A stretch of 64,000 nucleotides of DNA from Pseudoxanthomonas sp. YR558 (GTDB taxonomy: Bacteria; Pseudomonadota; Gammaproteobacteria; Xanthomonadales; Xanthomonadaceae): positions 868,001 through 932,000 of the forward strand of contig NZ_FPCI01000002.1 of assembly GCF_900116385.1 (NCBI RefSeq), in the 5' to 3' direction. Shown here piece by piece: positions 32,024-41,170 of this stretch; position 1 is the first letter of the stretch, and every line of letters begins with the position of its first letter. The translations under genes and the position numbers were made by a program. The notes under the pieces are model-generated. The model was not told where the DNA came from. It did not search any database and was given only the letters and a program-made list of their open reading frames with translations.

Positions 32024-32039
32024 GGACGGTGCGCCGTCC
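32024..32039 (-). other. Leader hairpin of the 62-aa gene
   Basis: GGACGG (32024-32029), TGCG, CCGTCC (32034-32039), extended by one C-G pair to 7 bp. It lies in the predicted 38-nt leader just before the Shine-Dalgarno sequence. No U run follows, so it is not a terminator. Confidence 0.4.
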
Positions 32040-32048
32040 GTTGACCGC

Positions 32049-32090
32049 ATCATCCCGCGCGGCGGTGCCGCCCGCATTGATTGCGATCAA
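32049..32090 (-). promoter_or_regulatory. Class-II FNR/Anr-dependent promoter
   Basis: TTGATTGCGATCAA (32077-32090) is a perfect match to the FNR consensus TTGAT-N4-ATCAA. On the minus strand GATGAT (32054-32049) is a 4-of-6 -10 box, giving +1 at 32042. The box centre (32083/32084) is then at -41.5, the canonical position for class-II activation by FNR. The gene driven is the 62-aa membrane protein. Confidence 0.75.
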
Positions 32091-32105
32091 CCATCCGTCG
32101 GAAGA

Positions 32106-32855
32106 TCAGCGCGGCAGTGCGGCCAGTTCGCGCTTGGCGACATCGATCCAGTCCTGTTGCTCGCGTCGGTAGTAACGCGGCGCGACGTCGGAACGATCGA
32201 GGATTTCCTGGAACACGGCGCGAGCGCGGTTGCCCTCACCGGCGCGCTTGAGCAGCAGGCCGAAGCGCGCCCGCGCCTCCTCGCCGGGGTAGCCCTGCAC
32301 GACCGCTTCGTACTCGTGGATGGCCGCCGCCGCATCGCCGGTGTCTTCCACCGTTCGCGCGTACAACAGATGTCCGTCGGCAGAACGGAAGGCGGGATTT
32401 GCGGCGATCAACGCATCCAGCGTGGCGCGCGCCTTCTGCGAATCGCCCAGGCCGAACTGCGCCTTCGCCAGCCCGAGCATCAGGTCAGGATCGGTGGCAT
32501 AGAGGCCCTTCAACGCCTGCTCGTACAACTCGGCGGCATGGGTGTAGTCGCCGCTGCGCAGGCTTTCCTCGGCCAGGCGGCGACGGTTCTCCGGCGTGTC
32601 CGACGCCTTCAGCAGCTTGGCGGCATCGCGCCGGTCGCGATCCGGATCGATCCGGTTGCGCACGCTACGGACCGTGCGGCGCGCCGACGGATTGTGGCGC
32701 AGGTCCGGCAGGATCTCGGCGATGAAGTACACGATCACCGCGATGAAGGAGAACACCAGCAGGATGAAGACCCAGTAGAGCGGTCGCCCGGTGCGGACCA
32801 CGTGCACGCAACAGGCGATCTGCAGGGCGAGGGACAGCAGGATGAGGGGGCTCAT
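32106..32855 (-). CDS. Membrane-anchored TPR protein
   Basis: 249 aa. Two N-terminal TM helices (LILLSLALQIACCVHVV and LYWVFILLVFSFIAVIVYFI), resembling a PLDc_N segment, then cytoplasmic TPRs (GDYTHAAELYEQALKGLYAT, GLGDSQKARATLDALIAANP). TPRs mediate protein contacts; the partner is unknown. It is a single gene between accA and the 62-aa gene on the same strand. Confidence 0.82.
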   Translation of the reverse strand: MSPLILLSLALQIACCVHVVRTGRPLYWVFILLVFSFIAVIVYFIAEILPDLRHNPSARRTVRSVRNRIDPDRDRRDAAKLLKASDTPENRRRLAEESLRSGDYTHAAELYEQALKGLYATDPDLMLGLAKAQFGLGDSQKARATLDALIAANPAFRSADGHLLYARTVEDTGDAAAAIHEYEAVVQGYPGEEARARFGLLLKRAGEGNRARAVFQEILDRSDVAPRYYRREQQDWIDVAKRELAALPR

Positions 32856-32952
32856 GCGCGGTGGGCGGCCGATCGGGACGTGCCGCGCAGCATCCGCGAT
32901 CTTGGGCCGGTCCGCCAGTCAGGCCGCCGCGGCGGCCGTGCAACGGGGCCGA

Positions 32953-33912
32953 TCAAGCGGCTTCGTACGCCCCGTAGCCACGCAGGCGCGCGTAGCGCTT
33001 GGCCAGCAGCTCTTCGACGGGCAGTTGCTCCAGCGCATCCAGTTCGTTGAGCAGCACGGCCTTCAGGCGCACGGCCATCTGGCGCGGGTTGCGATGCGCG
33101 CCGCCGATGGGCTCGCGCACGACCTTGTCGACCAGGCCCAGCGCGCTTAGGCGCTTGGCGGTCAGGCCTAGTTGTTCGGCGGCATCTTTGGCCTTGGCGG
33201 CGTCCTTCCAGAGGATCGAAGCGCAGCCTTCCGGAGAAATCACCGAGTAGGTGCCGTACTCGAGCATCAGCGTGCGGTCGCCGACGCCGATGGCGAGCGC
33301 GCCGCCGCTGCCGCCTTCGCCGATCACCGTGCAGATGATCGGGATCTTCAGCTCGGCCATCTCCATCAGGTTGCGCGCGATGGCTTCGGACTGGCCGCGT
33401 TCTTCCGCGCCGACGCCCGGATAGGCGCCCGGCGTGTCGATGAAGGTCAGCAGCGGCAGCTTGAAGCGCTCGGCCATCTTCATCAGGCGCAGCGCCTTGC
33501 GATACCCCTCGGGACGCGGCATGCCGAAGTTGCGTGCGATCTTGCTCTTGGTGTCGCGGCCCTTCTGGTGGCCGATGATGACCACGCTGCGGCCATCGAT
33601 GCGGCCCAGGCCGCCGACGATGGCGGCGTCGTCGGAGAACGAACGATCGCCGGCCAGTTCCTGGAACTCGTCGCAGAAGACCTTGATGTAGTCCAGCGTG
33701 TACGGGCGCGCCGGGTGGCGGGCCAGCTGCGACACCTGCCACGGCGACAGGTCGCGGAAGATCTGCGCGGTGCGGATGCGGAGCTTGTCCTGCAGCGCGT
33801 GCACCTCGGCATCGACATTCACCGCCGGACCGGTGCTGGCGGCGCGCAGATCCTGGATCTTGGCTTCCAGATCGGCGATGGGCTGTTCGAAATCGAGGTA
33901 GTTCGGGTTCAT
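32953..33912 (-). CDS. accA: Acetyl-CoA carboxylase carboxyltransferase subunit alpha
   Basis: 319 aa, full length. Motifs: [20 protein letters not shown] at the N-terminus, [36 protein letters not shown] and [15 protein letters not shown]. With AccD it transfers CO2 from biotin to acetyl-CoA, the first step of fatty acid synthesis. It is downstream of dnaE by 96 nt, the usual gammaproteobacterial order. Confidence 0.98.
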   Translation of the reverse strand: MNPNYLDFEQPIADLEAKIQDLRAASTGPAVNVDAEVHALQDKLRIRTAQIFRDLSPWQVSQLARHPARPYTLDYIKVFCDEFQELAGDRSFSDDAAIVGGLGRIDGRSVVIIGHQKGRDTKSKIARNFGMPRPEGYRKALRLMKMAERFKLPLLTFIDTPGAYPGVGAEERGQSEAIARNLMEMAELKIPIICTVIGEGGSGGALAIGVGDRTLMLEYGTYSVISPEGCASILWKDAAKAKDAAEQLGLTAKRLSALGLVDKVVREPIGGAHRNPRQMAVRLKAVLLNELDALEQLPVEELLAKRYARLRGYGAYEAA

Positions 33913-34008
33913 CTGCGGGCCATGGGCCGGAAAGGGGGAAAGTGTAGCCGAAGCCGTCCGGCGGTCACGTACGGGGGGGTAGGGCCGTGACGCCGCGCAC
34001 GGCCTGCG

Positions 34009-37000
34009 TCAGTTCGCCCAGGGCCGGTAGAACGCAGGCTTGGCGGTGCGCACGCCGGGCATGGCGCGCAGCGCGTCCAGCAGCTCCGCGTCAACGCGCA
34101 CGGCCTTCTGGCCATTGAGGTCGAGCATGCCGGCGATGGTGTTGCCACCAGCGCCCATCAGCAGGTCCAGACGCAACGGCGTGCCGCCGGGGCGATGGCG
34201 CGACAGCAGGGCATCCACGCGCTCCCACAGCCCCGGCACGCGCAGGTCCAGGCGTAGCTGGAGGCGTTGCGCATGCTGCTGGCACAGCGCGGTGTAGTCC
34301 CACACCTGTCGGATGCGCAGGCTGTACCCGCCGCTGAATTCGTCTTCGCGCAGGCCGCCCTTGATCACCAGCACGCGGTCGCGCGTCATCAGTGCGCCGA
34401 ATTCGTTCAAGGCATCGGAGAACGCACTGCATTCGATGCGGCCGCGCCCATCTTCCAGCTGCACGAACACCTGGCTGTCGCCCTTGCGTCGCACGCCGAC
34501 CACCTGGCCGGCGACGATCGCGTTGACCTCGGGGCGCCAGCCTTTCTTCTCGCCGCTGGAACCGCTCGACCAGATGCGGTCCAGCTCGCTCAGGTCGCTG
34601 CCCACCAGCGTGCGCAAGTCATCGCGATACGGGTCCATCGGATGGCCGCTGAGATAGTGGCCCAGCGTCTCGCGCTCGCCATGCAACTTCTGCGTGAGCG
34701 GCCATTCGTCCGTCACCGGGAGCTCGACGTGGATGTCGTCGCTGCCGGCGCTGGCGCCGAACATGTCGACGATGCCCGCGTTCCGGTTCTTGTTGATCTG
34801 GTCGATGGCCTTCAGTACTTCCGGCAGCTGCAGGGCCAGCGACGCCCGGTTCCGGCCGAGGGTATCGAGTGCGCCGGCGTTGATCAGCGCTTCCATCGCC
34901 CGCTTGTTGAGCTTGGACGAATCGACGCGCTTGCAGAAGTCGAGCAGGTCACGGAAGGGGTCGCCGTTGCGGCGCGCCTCAACGATGCTCTCGCACACGC
35001 CCTGACCCACGCCCTTCACCGCGCCCAGGCCGTAACGCACGGTGTTGGCATCGGTGGCGACGAACATGAAGTCCGAGTGGTTCACGTCCGGCGGCAATAC
35101 ATTGAGGCCCAGGCCGCGCGCTTCGTCGAGGAAGCCGACCACCTTTTCGGTCTTGTCCATGTCCGACGACAGCGTGGCGGCCATGAATTCGGCGGGGTAA
35201 TGCTTCTTCAGCCATGCGGTCTGGTAGGCGACCAGGGAGTAAGCGGCGGCGTGCGACTTGTTGAAGCCGTAGCCGGCGAACTTCTCCATCAGATCGAAGA
35301 TTTCGTCGGCCTTGCGCTCATCCACGCCGCCCTGCGCGGCGCCTTCGCGGAAGATCTCGCGCTGCTTGGCCATTTCGGCCGGCACTTTCTTACCCATCGC
35401 GCGGCGCAGCAGGTCGGCGCCGCCCAGCGAGTAGCCGCCGACGATCTGCGCCATCTGCATGACCTGCTCCTGGTAGACCATGATGCCGTAGGTCTCTTCC
35501 AGCATGGTCTTGGTGCGCGGGTCTGGGTAGTCGAATTCTTCGCGGCCGTGCTTGCGCTCGACGAACGACGGGATCATGTCCATCGGGCCTGGGCGGTACA
35601 GCGCGTTCAGCGCGATCAGGTCCTCGAAGCGGTCGGGCTTGGCTTCCTTCAGCGCACGCCGCATGCCGGTGGATTCGAACTGGAACACCGAGCCCGTGTT
35701 GCCGTTGGCGAACACGTCGCGGTACACGCTGGCGTCGTCGAGCGGGATCGTGGCGATGTCGACCGGCGTCACCCCGAGGTGCGCGCGGCGCGCGTTCACC
35801 GCCTTCACGGCCCAGTCGATGATCGTCAGCGTGCGCAAGCCGAGGAAGTCGAACTTCACCAGGCCGACGGCTTCCACGTCGTCCTTGTCGAACTGGGTGA
35901 CCGGGTTCCTGCCGCGGCCGCCTTCGTCGTGTTCGGCGAACAGCGGGCAGAAGTCCGAGAGCGGCGTCGGCGCGATCACCACGCCGCCGGCGTGCTTGCC
36001 GGCGTTGCGGGTGAGGTCTTCCAGTTGGCGCGCTAGGTCGATCAGGTCGCGGACGTCGTCTTCGTCGCGGTAGCGTTCGATCAGCTCCTGCGAGGCCATC
36101 TCGCTGCTGCCTTCGCCCATCGCATCCTTCAGCGTCACGCCGAGGATGTTCGGGATCAGCTTGGCGACCCCGTCGACCAGACCGTACGGGAAGCCCAGCA
36201 CGCGGCCCGCATCGCGTACCACGGCCTTCGCAGCCATGGTGCCGTACGTGATGATCTGGCTGACCCGGTCGCGTCCGTACTTGCGCGCGACATAGTCGAT
36301 CACCTCGTCGCGGCGATCCATGCAGAAGTCGATGTCGAAGTCGGGCATCGACACGCGTTCCGGGTTGAGGAAGCGTTCGAACAGCAAGCCGTAGGGCAAC
36401 GGATCGAGATCGGTGATCTGCAGCGCCCACGCCACCAGCGAACCGGCACCCGAGCCGCGGCCCGGCCCGATCGGGATGCCGTGGTTCTTTCCCCACTGGA
36501 TGAAGTCGGCCACGATCAGGAAGTAGCCGGGGAAGCCCATCTTGCAGATGGTGTCCAGCTCGAAGTCCAGCCGCTTCTCGTAGTCCTCGCGCGTGTGGCC
36601 GGGCGCGAGCGGGTTCTTCTCCAACCGCGTCTTCAGGCCGTCATGCGACAGGCTGCGGATCCAGCTGTCCAGCGTCTCGTCGTCGGGTACCGGATACGCG
36701 GGCAGGAAGTACGTGCCCAGCCGCATCTCGATGTTGCAACGCTGCGCCAGCGCGACGGTGTTGTCGATCGCATCCGGCACGTCGGCGAATAGCTCGGCCA
36801 TCTGCGCCGCCGACTTCATGTACTGCTCAGGGCTGTAGTCGCGCGGGCGCTTCGGATCGTCGAGCACGCGACCCGAGGCGATGCACACGCGTGCTTCGTG
36901 CGCATCGAAATCGTCCGGCGACAGGAAGCGCACATCGTTGCTGGCGATCACCGGCAGGCCGCGTACGCCCGACGCGTGCAGGGCGAACGCGTTGAACGCT

Positions 37001-37566
37001 TCTTCGCCATCGCGCTGGGTACGCGTCAGCTCCAGGTGCAGGTCCTCGCCGAAGCTGCGCTGCCAGTCGGCCAGGTGCTGCTCGGCCAGGTCGTGGCGGC
37101 CACCCAGTGCCATCCGGCCGGCGAGGCTCTGCCTGCCCATGAGCGCGAACAATCCCGCGTGGTCCTGGCGCAGCCAGTCCGGGTCGATGGCCACACCGTC
37201 GGTGCGGTGGCCTTCCATCCAGGCGCGCGTCAGCAGGCGCGAGAGCGACAGATAGCCTTCGCGGTCGCGGCACAACAGCGTGACCGTCCAAGGCGCTTCG
37301 TTGCCTTCCGCGACCAGCAGATCGGCGCCCGCGATGGGCTTCAGGCCCACGCCTTCGGCCGCCTTGTAGAACTTCACCAGCGCGAACAGGTTATTGCGGT
37401 CGGTCACCGCGAGCGCGGGCATTCCCAACTCCACCGCGCGGCTCAGCAGGTTCGCCTGCTTGGCTTTCTTCGGGTCGGCCTGATCCGGCTTCTCGGGCAC
37501 GCGGATGATCGAATCCGCCAACGAAAATTCGGTGTGCAGGTGGAGGTGGACGAAACGGGAGGACAT
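34009..37566 (-). CDS. dnaE: DNA polymerase III subunit alpha
   Basis: 1185 aa from ATG 37566 (MSSRFVHLHLHTEFSLADS). PHP domain at the N-terminus (HLHLHTEFS), catalytic palm with PDFDIDF near residue 405, GPGRGSGAGSLVAWAL, the helix-hairpin-helix region and a C-terminal OB fold. It is the replicative polymerase. The frame is open 30 codons further upstream but with no conserved residues. Downstream is accA. Confidence 0.98.
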   Translation of the reverse strand: MSSRFVHLHLHTEFSLADSIIRVPEKPDQADPKKAKQANLLSRAVELGMPALAVTDRNNLFALVKFYKAAEGVGLKPIAGADLLVAEGNEAPWTVTLLCRDREGYLSLSRLLTRAWMEGHRTDGVAIDPDWLRQDHAGLFALMGRQSLAGRMALGGRHDLAEQHLADWQRSFGEDLHLELTRTQRDGEEAFNAFALHASGVRGLPVIASNDVRFLSPDDFDAHEARVCIASGRVLDDPKRPRDYSPEQYMKSAAQMAELFADVPDAIDNTVALAQRCNIEMRLGTYFLPAYPVPDDETLDSWIRSLSHDGLKTRLEKNPLAPGHTREDYEKRLDFELDTICKMGFPGYFLIVADFIQWGKNHGIPIGPGRGSGAGSLVAWALQITDLDPLPYGLLFERFLNPERVSMPDFDIDFCMDRRDEVIDYVARKYGRDRVSQIITYGTMAAKAVVRDAGRVLGFPYGLVDGVAKLIPNILGVTLKDAMGEGSSEMASQELIERYRDEDDVRDLIDLARQLEDLTRNAGKHAGGVVIAPTPLSDFCPLFAEHDEGGRGRNPVTQFDKDDVEAVGLVKFDFLGLRTLTIIDWAVKAVNARRAHLGVTPVDIATIPLDDASVYRDVFANGNTGSVFQFESTGMRRALKEAKPDRFEDLIALNALYRPGPMDMIPSFVERKHGREEFDYPDPRTKTMLEETYGIMVYQEQVMQMAQIVGGYSLGGADLLRRAMGKKVPAEMAKQREIFREGAAQGGVDERKADEIFDLMEKFAGYGFNKSHAAAYSLVAYQTAWLKKHYPAEFMAATLSSDMDKTEKVVGFLDEARGLGLNVLPPDVNHSDFMFVATDANTVRYGLGAVKGVGQGVCESIVEARRNGDPFRDLLDFCKRVDSSKLNKRAMEALINAGALDTLGRNRASLALQLPEVLKAIDQINKNRNAGIVDMFGASAGSDDIHVELPVTDEWPLTQKLHGERETLGHYLSGHPMDPYRDDLRTLVGSDLSELDRIWSSGSSGEKKGWRPEVNAIVAGQVVGVRRKGDSQVFVQLEDGRGRIECSAFSDALNEFGALMTRDRVLVIKGGLREDEFSGGYSLRIRQVWDYTALCQQHAQRLQLRLDLRVPGLWERVDALLSRHRPGGTPLRLDLLMGAGGNTIAGMLDLNGQKAVRVDAELLDALRAMPGVRTAKPAFYRPWAN

Positions 37567-37657
37567 GCCGGCTCGGGGTGCTATCGGGCCAGCGTAACGG
37601 CGGGGGTGGGGTGGGGCAAGGCTTGACTTTCCGACAGCGCCGGCCGGCTCCACCACG

Positions 37658-37684
37658 AAAAAAAAGGCCGCCCAGGGGAGCGGC
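37658..37684 (-). terminator. Terminator after the 91-aa gene
   Basis: On the minus strand GCCGC (37684-37680) pairs with GCGGC (37671-37667) around an 8-nt loop, followed by C and a run of eight T (37665-37658). The long U run makes up for the short stem. It isolates the 91-aa gene from dnaE. Confidence 0.65.
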
Positions 37685-37731
37685 AGGGGGAAGCGGAAGG
37701 CCTGCCGTCTTCAGCGGCGTGGCCGGGTCAG

Positions 37732-38007
37732 TTAGTGCAGCAGACGCTCGAGGCTCTGCTGGCGGCGGAAATCCAAGTAGCGCGCGGTCTCGTCCGCCAG
37801 GAGCGTCCACAGGCCTTCGTCTAGGGGCGCGAGGCCGGGGGTGCGCAGCGCAGCCAACACCTGCTGGAGGCGGGCGCGTTGGAGGGCGTCCGGCGTCCAC
37901 GTACGGTCCGCCAGCAGGCAGCGCAGGAACGCGAGGCGCTCGTCGTCGGGGTGGTGCTGGCTAAGGTGCGACGTCGCGGGCGCGACGTTGGAGTGCATCA
38001 GGGTCAT
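37732..38007 (-). CDS. Small hypothetical protein, 91 aa
   Basis: 91 aa, soluble and Leu/Arg-rich (DERLAFLRCLLADRTWTPDA, ETARYLDFRRQQSLERLLH). I do not recognise a family. Support for a real gene: GAGG 5 nt before ATG 38007, a terminator with eight U downstream, and position in an otherwise empty 580-nt gap between rnhB and dnaE. An all-helical DNA- or protein-binding role is possible but not shown. Confidence 0.5.
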   Translation of the reverse strand: MTLMHSNVAPATSHLSQHHPDDERLAFLRCLLADRTWTPDALQRARLQQVLAALRTPGLAPLDEGLWTLLADETARYLDFRRQQSLERLLH

Positions 38008-38105
38008 GCTGGCCTCGTGGGGGAGAGGAACCCGCGGTCCAGGGGGAGGGAGCGGGCATGACCGTCATGCTGCCGTGCGCGGCGGCGTGACGCGCCTGCA
38101 CAAAG

Positions 38106-38139
38106 CCATCGTGACGATGGGCACGGTGCCGATGGTCAC
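38106..38139. repeat. Cluster of overlapping palindromes after rnhB
   Basis: CCATCGTGACGATGG (38106-38120) is a perfect 15-bp palindrome. GGCACGGTGCC (38120-38130) is a perfect 11-bp one. 38111-38139 (GTGAC...GTCAC) is a 29-bp palindrome with 2 mismatches per arm. It lies 6-39 nt beyond the rnhB stop (38145) and 100 nt upstream of the 91-aa gene. There is no U run. It could be an operator, a Rho-assisted stop or a rnhB 3' end structure. Confidence 0.55.
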
Positions 38140-38144
38140 GCGAT

Positions 38145-38750
38145 TCAACGCGCGAGCAGTGCCTCGCGTACGGGAGCGAAGCTGCGCCGGTGGTGCGCGC
38201 AGGGCCCATGTTGCGCGAGCGCCGACAGATGCGCCGGCGTGGGATAGCCCTTGTGCACGTCGAAGCCGTACTGCGGAAACGTGGCGTGCAATTGGACCAT
38301 CAGGCGGTCGCGCGAGACTTTCGCGAGGATCGAGGCCGCCATGATCGCCGGCTCGATGGCATCGCCTCCGACCAGCGTTTCGGCCACACAGCTGAGGCCC
38401 TTGGGCGCGCGATTGCCGTCGATGCGCACCAGGTCCGGGAACGGTTGCAGCGCCATCACCGCACGGCGCATGCCTTCCAGCGTGGCCTGCAGGATGTTGA
38501 GGCGGTCGATCTCGTCCGGTTCGACCAATTCCACCCGCCAAGCAAGCGCACGTTCCTGGATCAGCGGGAACAAGGTTTCGCGTTTGCTCTCGCTGAGTTG
38601 TTTGGAATCGTTGAGTCCGGGGATCGCGCGGGCATCGTCCAGGATCACGGCGGCGACGGCGACCGGGCCCGCGAGCGGGCCGCGGCCTGCCTCATCCACG
38701 CCCGCGACCAGGCGGGCGACGGGCATCGCGAAGAGGCCTTCCATGCTCAT
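38145..38750 (-). CDS. rnhB: Ribonuclease HII
   Basis: 201 aa. Catalytic acid cluster in [23 protein letters not shown] and the [12 protein letters not shown] segment, plus [16 protein letters not shown]. It nicks RNA in DNA-RNA hybrids, including single misincorporated ribonucleotides. The ATG overlaps the lpxB stop by 4 nt (ATGA). Confidence 0.96.
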   Translation of the reverse strand: MSMEGLFAMPVARLVAGVDEAGRGPLAGPVAVAAVILDDARAIPGLNDSKQLSESKRETLFPLIQERALAWRVELVEPDEIDRLNILQATLEGMRRAVMALQPFPDLVRIDGNRAPKGLSCVAETLVGGDAIEPAIMAASILAKVSRDRLMVQLHATFPQYGFDVHKGYPTPAHLSALAQHGPCAHHRRSFAPVREALLAR

Positions 38751-39925
38751 GCGTGCGATGTCCCACCAAGCACGCCAGCGACCGCATCGGCAGCGCTGGC
38801 CGATGCGTCCTGCTTCAGCTGCGCATGCAGGCGCTGGTAGGTGGGTTGCAATGCGGCGACCGCATCGGGCGAGCGGAACCAGCGCAATACGTCGGTGGCG
38901 AGGTGGTCGGGCGTGCAGTCATCCTGCATGCGCTCAGGCGCGATGTCCTCGCCGGCCAGCACGTTGGGCAACGCATAGCGCTCCACCTTCAACAGGCCCA
39001 AGCCCTTCACGATGCGGTAGGTCAGCGGTGCGATCCGGTAGCCCACCACCATCGGCCGCTTGCACAGCATCGCCTCCAGCGTGGCGGTGCCGGAGGCCAG
39101 CAGGACGACGTCGCTGGCGATCATCGCCGCGCGCGCCTGGCCATCGAGCAGGTGCCACGCGGCATCCGCGCCGTGCGCCGCGAACTGTGCCTGCAGCGCC
39201 TGCCGGCAGGCCGCGTTCGCAGCAGGCACGAGAATCTGCAGCCCCGGGATTTCCGCGGCGACACGTCGCGCGGCATCGAAGAAGGCCGGCGCGAGGCGAT
39301 GGATTTCTCCCAGCCGGCTGCCGGGCAGCACGGCCAGCACCGGCGCATCAGCCGCCAAGCCCAGTGCGGTCCGCGCGGCATTGCGGTCCGGATGCAGGGG
39401 GATGTCATCGGCCATCGGATGTCCGACGAAACGCGCATCCACGCCGTGCCGGGCGTAGATCGGCGGTTCCATGGGGAAAAGGCAAAGTACGCGGTCGGCG
39501 CTGCGACCGATCTTCTCCGCACGTTTCTCGCGCCACGCCCAGACGGAGGGGCTAACGTAATGCACGGTGCGCACGCCGCGTTGCTTGAGCCAGGCTTCGA
39601 CGCCGAGGTTGAAGTCGGGCGCGTCGATGCCGACGAAGACGTCGGGCTTCCAGTCCAGCATGCGCTGGCGGAACGCCTTGCGTAGCCGCAGCAGGCGCGG
39701 CAGGTGGCGCAGCACCTCGGCCAGACCCATCACGGCGAGTTCGCCCGCGTCGTACCAGGTATCGCAGCCGGCGGCGCGCATGGCGTCGCCGCCGATGCCA
39801 GCGAATTGCGCGCTCGGGAATTTCTGCTTCAGCGCTTCGATCAGCCCTGCGCCCAGCCCGTCGCCCGACGCTTCGCCCGCGCACAACGCGATGCGGAGCG
39901 GCCGGGCCGCGGGTACGGCGTCCAT
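38747..39925 (-). CDS. lpxB: Lipid-A-disaccharide synthase
   Basis: 392 aa, GT19 family. N-terminal [20 protein letters not shown], then [30 protein letters not shown] and [20 protein letters not shown]. It joins UDP-2,3-diacyl-glucosamine and lipid X to the lipid A disaccharide on the inner membrane. Its start codon shares its first A with the lpxA stop. Confidence 0.97.
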   Translation of the reverse strand: MDAVPAARPLRIALCAGEASGDGLGAGLIEALKQKFPSAQFAGIGGDAMRAAGCDTWYDAGELAVMGLAEVLRHLPRLLRLRKAFRQRMLDWKPDVFVGIDAPDFNLGVEAWLKQRGVRTVHYVSPSVWAWREKRAEKIGRSADRVLCLFPMEPPIYARHGVDARFVGHPMADDIPLHPDRNAARTALGLAADAPVLAVLPGSRLGEIHRLAPAFFDAARRVAAEIPGLQILVPAANAACRQALQAQFAAHGADAAWHLLDGQARAAMIASDVVLLASGTATLEAMLCKRPMVVGYRIAPLTYRIVKGLGLLKVERYALPNVLAGEDIAPERMQDDCTPDHLATDVLRWFRSPDAVAALQPTYQRLHAQLKQDASASAADAVAGVLGGTSHA

Positions 39926-40713
39926 CAGCGCTGCAACGGCCGTTCGCCGCTGTCGATGAAGTGCAGCAAAGCCTTCACGTCGTCGCTGGCCTGCGCCTGT
40001 TCGGCGAGCTGTTGCTTGGCTTCCGCAAGCGGCAGGCCGGCGACGTACAGCGTGCGGTAGGCGCGCTTGATCGCCGCGATGCGGTCGGCATCGAAGCCGC
40101 GGCGCTTCAGGCCTTCGCTATTGATGCCGCGCGGCCGGCCGGAGGCTTCGCCGGCGACCATGGTGAAAGGGGGCACGTCACCGCTGAGCAGTACGCCCAT
40201 GCCGATGAAGGCGTGCGCGCCGATGCGGCAGAACTGGTGCACGCCGGCGAAGCCACTCAGGATCACCCAGTCCTCCACGGTCACATGGCCCGCGAGCGTC
40301 GCGTTGTTCGAGAACACGCAGTAGTTGCCGATGACGCAGTCGTGGGCGACATGCGTATAGGCCAGCAGCATGTTGTCGCTGCCGATTCGGGTGATGCCCG
40401 TGCCGGTGACGGTGCCGCGGTTCAGCGTGACGAACTCGCGCACCTGGTTGCGGTCGCCGATCACCAGTTCAACGCGCTCGCCCTTGAACTTCTTGTCCTG
40501 CGGATCGCCACCGATCGCGGCGTGGCCGACGAAATGATTGTCGCGACCGATACGGGTCGGGCCGGTGACCGTGCAGTGGGGACCGATGATGGTGCCGTCA
40601 CCGATCTCGACCTCGGGGCCGACGTAGGCGAACGGCCCGATGCTGACGCCTTCGCCCAGCGAGGCGCCCGGATCGACGACCGCGCTGGGATGGATGGCGG
40701 TGGGGGTGCCCAT
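39925..40713 (-). CDS. lpxA: UDP-N-acetylglucosamine acyltransferase
   Basis: 262 aa from ATG 40713 ([20 protein letters not shown]); a longer frame to 40767 overlaps fabZ. Hexapeptide left-handed beta-helix repeats, catalytic His in [13 protein letters not shown], and a C-terminal helical domain. It adds the first R-3-hydroxyacyl chain to UDP-GlcNAc. It begins 1 nt after the fabZ stop. Confidence 0.97.
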   Translation of the reverse strand: MGTPTAIHPSAVVDPGASLGEGVSIGPFAYVGPEVEIGDGTIIGPHCTVTGPTRIGRDNHFVGHAAIGGDPQDKKFKGERVELVIGDRNQVREFVTLNRGTVTGTGITRIGSDNMLLAYTHVAHDCVIGNYCVFSNNATLAGHVTVEDWVILSGFAGVHQFCRIGAHAFIGMGVLLSGDVPPFTMVAGEASGRPRGINSEGLKRRGFDADRIAAIKRAYRTLYVAGLPLAEAKQQLAEQAQASDDVKALLHFIDSGERPLQR

Positions 40714-40714
40714 C

Positions 40715-41170
40715 TCAGCGGGTGTCCTCGGCGCACAGCACGTCGGCGCAGGCGACCTGTTCGCCATTGACCGACGCCACGCCGGTGTAGAAAGCCATGT
40801 TGCGGATCAGTCGCTTCAGGGTGACGTCCAGGTCCAGTCGGTCGCCCGGCACCACCATCTTGGTGAAGCGCGCGTTCTCCACCTTGACCATGTAGAACAT
40901 GCGGCCCGCGGTGTCGCCCTGATGCGAAAGTTGGGTCAGCAGGCCGCCGGCCTGCGCCAACGCCTCAATGATCAGCACGCCCGGCATGATCGGACGGTCC
41001 GGGAAGTGGCCGGTGAAGAAGGGCTCGTTCTGGGTGATGTTCTTGTAGGCCAGTACGCGCTTGTCCTTCTCGAACTCCACCACGCGGTCCACCAGCAGGA
41101 ACGGGTAGCGATGCGGCAGCAGCTTGCGGATGGTGGTGGAGTCGATGGGTAGTTGCAGGTCGAGGGTCAT
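40715..41170 (-). CDS. fabZ: (3R)-hydroxyacyl-ACP dehydratase
   Basis: 151 aa hotdog fold. Active-site His55 and Glu69 in [20 protein letters not shown]. It dehydrates 3-hydroxyacyl-ACP in fatty acid elongation and competes with LpxA and LpxD for the same acyl-ACP pool. It starts one base into the lpxD stop. The lpxD-fabZ-lpxA-lpxB order is the usual one. Confidence 0.97.
   Translation of the reverse strand: MTLDLQLPIDSTTIRKLLPHRYPFLLVDRVVEFEKDKRVLAYKNITQNEPFFTGHFPDRPIMPGVLIIEALAQAGGLLTQLSHQGDTAGRMFYMVKVENARFTKMVVPGDRLDLDVTLKRLIRNMAFYTGVASVNGEQVACADVLCAEDTR

Noticed and set aside
37578-37964. 128-aa plus-strand open frame near the start of dnaE
   Set aside because: Gly/Arg/Ala-rich shadow opposite the 91-aa gene and its terminator.
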